Positions 34,752 to 45,900 of a stretch of 64,000 nucleotides of DNA are shown here, one piece after another. Origin of the DNA: Luidia sarsii (lineage: Eukaryota; Echinodermata; Asteroidea; Paxillosida; Luidiidae). Both the position numbers and the translations under genes were made by a program. The notes beneath the pieces are model-generated. The model did no database searches, was not told the origin of the DNA, and worked only from the letters and a program-made list of their open reading frames with translations. Within the stretch, counting starts at the first letter, position 1. Each line of letters opens with the position of its first letter. The stretch is from NCBI GenBank assembly GCA_949987565.1, contig OX465113.1, positions 8,674,270-8,738,269 of the forward strand. Direction: 5' to 3'.

Positions 34752-35586
34752 CTACAAAATTTAATGCAGGCCTATAGACTTAAAGATTCACTTTTCCCCG
34801 CTGCACAAAATAATTATGTTTATCATTTTGTCCGAAATTATAATTAAAAAGCACTTTAGCCTGGATTGAGTAGGCCTGGTGTGACCATGGCCATTGAGGG
34901 CGTGCGGTTGAAAAGACTAGATAAAACAAAAACACACAACTACACAGGCTACAAATGTATATTTATATATATATTTATTTCCAAACATAATTCAGACATA
35001 ATCAGGAAATGTCCATTATAGGCCTATACTAATAGGCCTAGGTATATACTAGCTTCAAAATAATAAGGAATAGTTGCAAATTGAAAAGACACAGTAAATG
35101 TCGCATTCATCACACAGACGATTGCAGCTTTTAGAGACAACCAACATGTTTTAATGGGAAGGTTTGGATTTAGCCGTGTCTTCAAACGAAGCCTCTCCAT
35201 CTTACCGCACAAACCATCACAACATAGCATTTCTACACCTCAATTGAGAGAATAATACAATTTTGAAGACAAACGTGCTGGTTTGGTTTCTCTATAGGAA
35301 ACATATATGTCCAAATTTAACTGGTTGTGAAAGCCATTGATATCCACAACAGCCACCAACGACTGTTTGATTAAAAAAGATGACATTATTATAACATCAG
35401 CCTACTTGGTTGAGTCTAAAGCAAAACGTTTTCGATTGGTGAAATATTATAGCGTATACAAAGTTGAAATCAACATTAGACCTGATAAATTAATACGAAG
35501 ATTCACAAGCTTATCATTAAAAAGATTCAAACGTTTTCATTTACAATGTAATGCAATTTGTCAATTTATTTCGTTTTTCATTTTCC
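34752..35586. other. Intergenic, no gene recognised
   Basis: AT-rich. Short frames only, none protein-like. Confidence 0.45.
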
Positions 35587-35599
35587 AGGCTCGTTGCCT

Positions 35600-36035
35600 C
35601 CTCTCATCACCCGTACCGACTCTATCTATCCCAAGCTGTCGAACAAAGAGATACAAGAACAGCTTCTTCCCTCGTTCAGTTTCTCTCTCTGGAATTCCCT
35701 TCCTGGTTCATGCTTTCCAACTCACCCGTACCGACTCTATCTATCCCAAGCTGTAGAACAAAGAATAAAGAGATACAAGAACAGCTTCTTCCCTCGTTCA
35801 GTCTCTCTCTCTGGAATTCCCTTCCTGGTTCATGCTTTCCAACTCACCCGTACCGACTCTATCTATCCCAAGCTGTAGAACAAAGAACAAAGAGATACAA
35901 GAACAAGCTTCTTCCAGCGTTCAGTCTCTCTCTGGAATTCCCTTCCTGGTTCATGCTTTCCAACAGCCTACGATCTTGCCCTTTTAAAGAGGAATGTCAA
36001 TTCCTATCTCCAGTCTTATACTAACTCCCTCTCAT
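35600..36035 (+). mobile_element. LINE 3' terminal coding fragment with internal triplication
   Basis: Reading YKNSFFPRSVSLWNSLPGSC then AYDLALLKRNVNSYLQSYTN resembles the C-terminus of non-LTR reverse transcriptases (FFPR..LWNSLP). A segment of about 115-122 bp starting CCCGTACCGACTCTATCTAT occurs three times, at about 35609, 35724 and 35846, changing frame between copies. Confidence 0.6.
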
Positions 36036-36936
36036 TATCTCCTTCTTTCCTTAGCCCTTAACCTTGAGTGGCTTTATAGCTTTGTTTTGGGCGAAGTTGC
36101 TGGACAAAACCTTCAAAACTTTCTCCAGCCTGGTTTTTCTGATGTGGCACTCCGTGAATACGAGTATTTCCCCGACTGGCTGTCCCCTCCGTAAACCTTC
36201 TCGTGATTGGCTGGTATATCTTTGCTGTATATGTCGTGCGCAGTTCTGTGCCCAATGAGTAATCGCCTAAAGACGTGGCTGTCTACCTGGTTCACCAGAT
36301 AGGGCGCTCCGGTGTGCTTTGGGATGCTGCGATTCCTGAGCGAAATAAAAACGCAATAATGGTTTATGCGAAACACGGTGCCTGTGATGTGACACAGCTA
36401 TATACAAATAAATCATTATGAAATATTTTTGGAAATAGAAAATTTGAATGGAATAAAAACGAATGGATATAAAAACACCTTTGAAAGTTACGCGAATGTC
36501 GAGTCTCTATCTGGAGTATGCACTGAATTCGAAATGGGAGCCATGGACATTATTGCCGTGGAGATTTGCGGGATTGATCTTACATGGCAACACATCATCC
36601 CGAAGCCGTCATGGATTGATTGGTTATAACTGTTATAGCACCCTAAGCAATGAGTCTCAACGTACATTGTGATAAGTAAGGTTGCACGTAGCAATTATTA
36701 CTTGGACTCATTTTGTGATTAGTTGTGTCATTAAGTGTCAAGGGTTGCTTTTGGTTGTGTCACAAATTGTAATGAGCTGTGTCACAAGTTGCGATTATTT
36801 GTATCATAAATAACCGACAATGATTTGCATGGCAACTTGGATCACAATTAATAAGGATGATTCTGATGCAATCAACTCCCACTGATAGGTGCTCATTAGA
36901 TGTCTGAGTGTGTACTTCGGTATGAGAGCAAGGTAC

Positions 36937-39900
36937 TCACGTCTGTATCATGTTCTCCTTGTTGCGTTTCTTCTGCGTTACGAAGGCCTGCCAGCTGGCT
37001 GGTTTCCTCGGTAACCCCCTCGAGTTGCTCACGTGACGGGAAGTGTTGGCCACAACCTCCTTGTCAGTCGACGGAGCTACAAATTGACAGAGAGAATGTC
37101 AATAATTATACGGAAGCCCCAAAATGCCACCTTAAACATTTTTGTTTCACTCCGACTAGATTGTCAGTCATGATTTTGTGGGCAATTCTCTGGGGAAAAA
37201 CGCGAAGCATCTAAAATCTGTTTCCACTATTTCACCTTTTTCCCCAGAACAATGTTGATTCATTTTGTCTTTGAGAGGCACAGTACCGGTGATTATTATG
37301 GGATCAGTATAAGCATGCAGTTTCAGCATTGAATTCAATCTATTCTTTAGCAACGAAGTACAAACGTGATAACTTTCCTCTCAAAAGGAAATCATGTTGA
37401 GTAGCCTATATATCGCTGATCCACTCATTGACAGGAATGAAATATCCAGTTCATTTTCTTCATCACTCCATCACTCTACACATGTACCATGTCTCCATGG
37501 TGTCAACATTATACTTGTTGCATGTTAATTGTAGGTGGTTAAGCAGCAGGGGAGCATCGGTTGTTTACTGAAGGTTTGCAAGTCGTATTTTATTGTAGAA
37601 AGTTGAACGTCATACCAAGATCGATCTGTGGTTCATCGGAGGGCGGACTGACAGTTGAGGCGTATCTCTCCTGAGGCGTCAGTGCCCCGCCCCCCTCCTC
37701 CCCCTCCTCCACGCTGGCCTCAGCCTCGACTGCCACCTCAACCGCCTTCTCCTCCTCCTCTTTCTCCTCTTTGGGAGCCTCCACCAGCCCCATTTGGATG
37801 AGGTGCGGTCTGCTCTCCTCGTCTACCGTGGCGCCTTTCTCAAGCAATGCCTGGCTGCACTCCTTGTACTCCCGTGAGGCTGCTAGATAGAGGGCGGTAT
37901 GCTTGTCCCCGTCCCTTAGGTCCAGCACGCCAACGAATTCGGAGTCTTTGCTGTAACAGGAACGAATCCATAAGGAGCGAATTATACTCAATGTTTGATA
38001 ATACCATCCATCAATGCATGGTATAATTATGAGGCATCAATTAATCATTGTATGCGTGCAATCATCCTTGCATCTTGTCAAGTGTGTGGACATAAGCATC
38101 CAAGACGGTCCGGTCTCACCAAAGTACCGTAATTTACAACCAAAACGTATAAGATGACGAGCTATACACGGAAATTATGCCCTCTATCACAACTACACAC
38201 GTTGAGTTATCCACCATGAGTCATTTTACGACCCTGGTCTTGGTACTATAGATACTGTCATGGTATAGGACTTTGCGGTGTCAAGTACCAAGAGATAGGG
38301 TAAGAGCTGGCATGCGTTGCTTCAGTATGGCGCCCGAATGGTTCTTAATCCATTGTGTGCATCTTTGCTGTCTATGAAGTCGAAAGTATGAACGGAATTT
38401 TCGATTCCACTTTATTAAATGGATTGGGAATTTCATCGGACTCAGATTTTCTAATACAGGTACACATAATTATGAGAACAGAACATGCTTTTGCTTGAGT
38501 ACCTCTTGTTTTCCGATGGGGTCTCAACAAATCTCAACAGAATCTTCAATATTTCCAGGTAATCGCACTCAGCTGCGTTGTGGATTGGCGTCCTATACAG
38601 ACAAAAAATACAATTCACGAATTCAATCAAAAGAACAGTTATGTTATGTATGTTGGGTCAATTATACAAAATGACCGAAAGGTAGCTGGGTATGTTGGAT
38701 GTGCTATAGATGGCAATTAAACAAAGACCATGTTTGCATGCTGTTTGGCAAAGTCGAACCATGATAAAGGGATTTCAAGTATAGTGGCAAAAAATAATGA
38801 CCAGAATGCATATCTTAATTACGTTCAGATCTGGACCTGACCTTCGAGGAGGTTCCTGTTAGGATCAAAACGTCAGGTCCACTAGTTTCAGAAAGACACA
38901 TTTTGTTAAAAAATAATACCTTTGGACGGTTTATCTTTCTTACATGCGCACGATTACATTTCCCGCTTCTCCTCGTGTCGATCTGACGTCCTTAACCCCA
39001 ACCATTCGTAAAAGCCAGACCATTTGAATTTACCCTTGGTCAACCCGCGCCGGAAAGCTAATCGAACACGTCCCAAAAATAACCCAACCCCGATGTCTAC
39101 AAACCTCTTGTCGTCGTCCCGCATTGTCACGCCCTTGGAACCATTGTTCACAAGGATCTCGACAGCGGCCGTGTGCTCATTGGCTGTGGCAAGGTGGAGG
39201 GGCGTCTCGCCTTGTTTATTGGTCGGATCTGCGCATGCGCCCTGGTCAAGCAGCAGCTTACAAAGGGCACCGTCACCTCTCGACGCGGCAAAATGCAGAG
39301 CGGTAAAACCCTGCGATTGTCCAGAAGATACACAACAAAGATACAACAATAGTTCACAACCGTAGTTAACAACAGTAGTTCATAAGTAAGAGGTATTATG
39401 CTCTATCTTAATCATGTCTGCGTATATTCGTATGTCTACTCGATGTTACATAAAGCAAGTAGGGTCCTAAAGCTGAAAATTAAAAAGTAACTTAGCAAAG
39501 AATCTAGGAATCAAAGAATCCACTTGGATTGAATAACCATCGCATTTTACAGCGTCACTTATACAGACAACTTTACGGTTCAGGTTTCAATTAGCTGTCC
39601 TAGTATTGAATCACGTACATCTTTGTCCGCTGAATCCATATCCAATTCCTTCTCCAGTAAAACTTGGCACATGTCTTGAAAACCTTGCGACGCTGCGTAG
39701 ACAAAAGGCGTTCTGCCACTGAAGTCAACAGCCTTTAAGTCACATCCCTGAGAAGGCAAATTAAAAAAGTTATTAATTATGAATAATGAATGACGGACGG
39801 ACAGACGAAAGATCAGGCGGACTTCATGACTAGATGACTACATAACTACATGACTAAATTACTGATTACTACATGACTACATGACTACATGACTACATTA

Positions 39901-42900
39901 CTGATTACTACATGACTACATGACTACATGACTACATGATTGTGTGGATGATTGGTCACCAATCGTGGTATAATACACTAGGTACCTTGTGCGTAAGGAT
40001 CCTCGCAATGTCTGGCCGGTTTACTTGTACAGCATAGTGTGTTGGGTAGAACCCCAACTTGTCCCGAACTTCTAAGGCGGTCTCTTCCTCGCCTTCAAGC
40101 AACATTTCCACAGTGCCTTTCTATACGTTCCGAGATACAAGAAAAAGAAGAAGGTTGATGGTAGTATAATCAAAATCAGGTAAGAATTGCTTGCTTTAGG
40201 AAACTAGTTCCTGACCTCAGAAATCTGAGAATACATGACGTTCTGGTCCAAACAAGAACTTTCTCAAAATACAGAGAAAGTATCGAGTAGTATCGAAGCG
40301 TCAGACCTTCCAAAGTTTTGATATTTGCAATTACGTCATTTTAGTCAGTAACCAGTAAGCAATTTAGTTGCATATTACTCATTTCGTTTCTATTAGATTG
40401 ATCCCACCAAAGAAACCGCTGACAAATCTTAGGGCGATCGTGGACAGTAACTATACGATGAGTTTCATTAATTACGCATCGTGAGTTGAGTTACGATGGA
40501 TTGCAAGGCTTAGTGAAATGGACCCCAGAGATATCGCATGGATCTGTGGCATCATACAATGTATGACTGTGAATCGGTTGCACTGACCATTCCTTGAATG
40601 ACTGCCCAGTGTAGAGGCGCTCGTCCAAGGTTGTCCAGCGTGTCTCGTTTGGATCCCCTCTGTACGAGGAAAGTGGTCAGTTCCTCGTTGCCCTGCCAGC
40701 AGAAGATACCATTCCAACCAAGGATGAGACGAGGTTGATACAAAGTTGCCAATCAATAGCAGCAATAGACCCGTCTTCAATGACGTCACGGTTTTGTTTA
40801 TCAGCCATCTTGGATTACACACATGAGCACGTCACAACCGTTACTAAAGTCAGCTGTGCATACAAACAACTCCACATGCACGGCGGCAAGTTTTGAACTC
40901 GTCGTAGTAGTACTACTACTACTGCTACTTTTTACTAGTATTAATTACTAGTTGTGCCATGGAGGAATCACTTTTTATTCCTCCGTGGTTGTACCATGAA
41001 TTGCAGGTACTTGTTTTGTTGAAAGATGATTAACTTTTGCGCTGTCCTTGGCTGTGGAAGCAGGGGGGATCGTGATAAGAAATCTTTTTATCGTTTACCC
41101 GCTGTACTGACAAGAGAAGGTGACGCAACTCGTACACTTTCGCTAAAAAGATGGACGAAATGGTTGTCACAGGTTAATTGTGTACGGATCTATTCCAGCA
41201 ATAAAGACGAGAATGTCGAGAGAACTGTAATAAGCCGACCGTGCAGCATTCGAATTCGCCATGATGAATAACGTAACGTTAAACGAACACAAACGTGCGA
41301 GCGAAGGCGTATGTGTGTACTCCAAGATGGCGGATCTCGCTGTTTCCAGTAGCAACGTGACGTCAGTAAGAAGGGTCTATAGGGAATATTAAGACGGTTC
41401 GTGCATTATTTTAGGCAAACAATTTACTCCTGCAACAGGCGTCACAACTGCGTGTTTTCAGCAGGCAATAGTGCAATGCACTACACACCTTTTCAGCATA
41501 TTAATCATCAACAAAATGACTATGTACATTCACAGGATGTTCAAGAAATGTTGTGGTTAAATCAATGGTATGAGTACAGACTTCCATTTTCTTCCAGCAA
41601 GATGGTCGTTGTAATAATCATACGAGTTTATGTGTAAACGGCCTACAACAATTCTGTCTGTACGGGACGCCCTCTGGAAGACATTAGATAGCTCATTGAC
41701 CAGTCTTGTATAACACGACGTGTACTCGAGCTCCTTGCGTTTGCCCTACAGACCGATGCACATGATATAATAATAGTGTACAGTGTATGTTTTACCTCGC
41801 CTGCTGCAAGATGCAGCACGGTTTGCATATGTTTATCTGTAGTGTGAATGAGAGACGGGTCCTTTTCAATAAGTAGCTGAGCACATTTCGTCGTCTACAA
41901 AATAAAGAGGAAAACATTATTAGCAACTCAGCAAGTGCATGAAACCTCACACACTTTTTTTCCCCACCTTATTTATTGTTTTGTTCACATCTCATGCTTG
42001 AAGAAAACTGGAAAGTTATACAAAGCTTACAATATCCTTTCAGACTATTAGAGTGAAGTTGTTTGCAATTTGCATGCAAATAAATTTGACAGGATATAAA
42101 CCTTTGAAAATGTTTTAATCCAAGCGAAAAGTCATAACGATGTTTGTCTGTGTGAAAGATTCTGCCGGTTTCAAAAAAGTCAGGCTCTTTAGAATTACTA
42201 TTACAATATTTTCCAATAGAACGCACCTTGTTTTGCTCTGTTCTGTGAAGGGCGGTTTTCCCCTCTCCATCCACAGCATTTGTGAGTGCACCTTTATTCA
42301 AAAGGAACTCAACCTGTACACCGGCATGGAAAATGATGTTTTGTGCAAGGGTTAATGGAGTTCACAGCAAGCAATAGTAATCATACCTATGACGGGGCCA
42401 AGCCAATGTTGCATCACGAGGTTCACTGACTAAAATCTGTGTCCGAATTGCAAATGGATGGATTTCAGACTTAGGATGTTTAAAAGGGGTTTTGATGATC
42501 TGAATTCTGAGTCCAGTGAATCCTTTTCTATTTCATCCATGTCGTTTTTTAGAACCCCAAGTGATGGCCCCAAATCTCTCCTTGTTCTCTGCCACCCTCA
42601 TTGCCTCACTCAATTCGATGCCGCTTTCACGAATTGGCAAATCATTTCCGAATGTATAATTATTAACAAAATGCATAAAACACACTCCCAGACGGAAATA
42701 ACCTTATGCCTATACCCGCAGGTCACTGTATCACTCAGTAGAACCCCTCCCCACTACCAAAGAACAGACCGAGGAAAACATGTTTTGAGAAATGGTACTA
42801 CCGGTAACTTTCAGAGCGCTATTGTCAAAATATGTATCTTGTCTGCTGCGTGAATGAATTCCCCAGTTCGTGAAAAGGCCCACGAATTAAACTATGTTTC

Positions 42901-45900
42901 AATTCATCTAGTATTTGTTTTCCGCTTTCCTTTTATAAGGAGATGTGGTAATCTTAATGAGGCAGAGCACAAACCCTTGTTTATATCAGAAATGAAAAAC
43001 AGTGATTTTTATTGTGGTGTGAATGCTGTTACCTTGACGTCTGATTCCAGCTGTGCAGCTACCATCAATGCCGTGTCTCCGTTATCGTCCTGGGCGTCGA
43101 TCTCAGCGCCGACCGAAAGGAGTATGTCTAGAGTCCTGACGTCACCCTTTGCGATAGCGTAGCTCAGCAGCGTCTGTCCCTTGGCGTTCTTCTGGTTCGG
43201 GTTCTCCCCGTAAAGCTGGAACTGCGACTGTAATGTTTGAAGGTTCTCCTCCCCGCGCTGGCAAGCATTGAAAACCTCGCTCACCTGACGTGTAGAAAAC
43301 AAATAATAACATTGCGTGTACCTTGTAAAGAGAACAATTGATTTGTGTTTGTACTGCTATAGTCTTGCGGTCCATTCCTCCCTTCCAGTCATCATCATCA
43401 TCGGTCGGCTGTGGAGCAGGCGACTACAAGCTGTCTCCAACCACTGCGGTCTTGAGCAGAGTTGACAATATCATTTGGTTGTAGCACCCTTCATAGTCTC
43501 CCATTAGTTGTTGTACATACTGCAAGTACAGTGTCCCGGTGTCATGCCAAATAGTGTCCCCTGCCAAATAGTGTCCACTCATTAACATACTGATCGCTGA
43601 TTGGTCCAATACGTATGACATTCAACCACCGTGGTTGGGGTATGGTTGCGCACTACACACGCATTGTGTATGGTTGCTGGCCTAACACACGCAACGTTTG
43701 GCACTTTGGTACCGTTGGACCCTAACTGTAACCGTAACGCTAACCCTAACCCAAACAACCCTAATCCTAACCCTAATCCTAATCCAAATCCTAATTCTAA
43801 TCCAAACCCTAACCCTAACGACCCTAATCCTAGTCCTAACGCTAACCAATCAGCGATCAGTATGCTAATGAGCGGACAGTATTTGGCAGGGACACTTTTT
43901 GGCAGGACACCTGGGCCTTCCTGCTTTCCCTTTTCCATGTGGTGGAATGTTAAGCGCATACTGCTGTGTATATTCGCCATCAGTCAAGCGTCGACAAGGA
44001 TCCTCAGCTACCTGGTTCTGACCCGGCCGGTTGGTTGAATAGTGTCAGGAAGGTTGTACACGGTAGCATTTGGGATCCTGTCAACTCGTTCGATGTTTAA
44101 TATTATGCGGTATAGCAGGAAGTTGCGAACGCATTTATCGGTACCCTCCATGACGTTACAGATAACCTAGGAATCCTCCCTTACAAATTGTATTCAATAT
44201 ATATATTTTTTCATTTTATACATATTCTACACACAAACAAAGGAGAGAAATTGAAAAACAATAGTCAATAAGATTTGATTTAACCTACAGGACTTGAACC
44301 CGCGACCTTTGGCTCAGTCCAGTCCATTTTTCTTTGCTCTTTTCACGAATGTCAAGCAATAAAGAATCCATCTATCGGGCCTCTCACCTGTGTTTCTTCC
44401 TGTTCATCTTTGTGTTCACCTGCCAGCTCAATTAGCATAGGGTTGGGTGTGTCGGCCTGCAAATACATGTAACAATACATGGATTGAGCCTTTTGTACGA
44501 ATGCAATTAATCGATGACAGTGATGGATGGATGGGGCTATTAAAATGACTGCCATAGAGTAGAGGTTTTTTCCGGGATCTCGGGGTCATTAGAATGAGCA
44601 TACGGGAGACGCGATACTGCAACCCTCTATATAAACTCACAGACCTTGCTATCAGTATATAATACCCATGCGAATTGATTGATAATGATGTCTTGCTCTT
44701 CTTGCATGCTTTGCAGATGAGGCGCCGATGTCATAGAGTTGAATCAGCATTGGAATAAATTATGCCCAGCATGAACATTCTCCCTTCGATGAAGATTTTC
44801 AACCATTATGAACATGATAATATTATCTTAAAATTTAGTGGGCCTGACGTTTCGATCCTAGCAGGACCATTCTCAAAGGCACTCTGCCTTTGAGAAAGGT
44901 CCTGCTAGGATCGAAACGTCAGGCCCACTAAATTTTAAGATTTGCATTTTGGTTATTTTAGTCAGTAAGCAGTTTGCAACATTTTTGTATATCACCTTAT
45001 GATAATATTATGTTGGCTGCATGGTTGAACCTATTATTTGGCTAAAATGTTTGGCTGACAGCATGATGGTATAAAGCAAATCTGCCCGGGCCTACTTTGG
45101 TTCTCAAGTATCTGAAACGGTCCATTGGCGATTTGAAACCCTTTATATCCCGAGGGATGGACGGTCATATCTACCACACGACCAAACAAGCAGGTCAGCT
45201 AAGGTATACATGGAGGTCGTAAAAGTTCAGTACATTTGGACAGATCATTATAATTATTATCAATACTTATACAGTATGTGAAATATTACTCATTACATCC
45301 ATTGCATGAAGTGAATAATACAAGAAAACTCTTATAAACTGCCCATTGACTAAAGTGATCTGCAATAGGCCTGCATAAATTTCAAAAGTTAGAGGGCCTG
45401 CCGTTTCGATCCAAGTAGGACCTTTGCCTCTGAGAAAGTTTCTGGTAGGATCGAAACGTCAGGCCCTCTAACTTTTCAGATTATAAAGGCATATCCGTTT
45501 CCTTGGAGGTCATAACTTCTTGTAAAAAAAACCCTTTCATGGAATTATTGGACGATTATTAAATTCGAAGATTACTTTCTTCAAATAGCACGGTAGTCCC
45601 CTGATTTTGATTTGCGGAACCACCAGAGTGCACAGAACTGAAAATGAGAGAATGCATTTATTTTATTTTTGGAAAAGAAATCGTCATTTCTACCTATGGC
45701 TTACACATTACACATTGCGCATGTAAATACATGTACTGACTTATTCATTTGTATAACAGAACCGCGCTAAGCCTGTACTGTACATAATTCTATACAATTT
45801 CCAATAATTTTACTGCAAGTCCCAACATCACACAGGCAGTCTCGTATAAGTTGCCAGTGCCATCTTGTGCCTGTACCGTTTCTATACATGTGATTTTATA

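Noticed and set aside
36113..36376. Minus-strand frame with VNQVDSHVFRRLLIGHRTAH as a possible last ankyrin-gene exon
   Set aside because: No convincing acceptor in the right phase was found, and the plus strand here adjoins LINE 3' sequence. Left unassigned.
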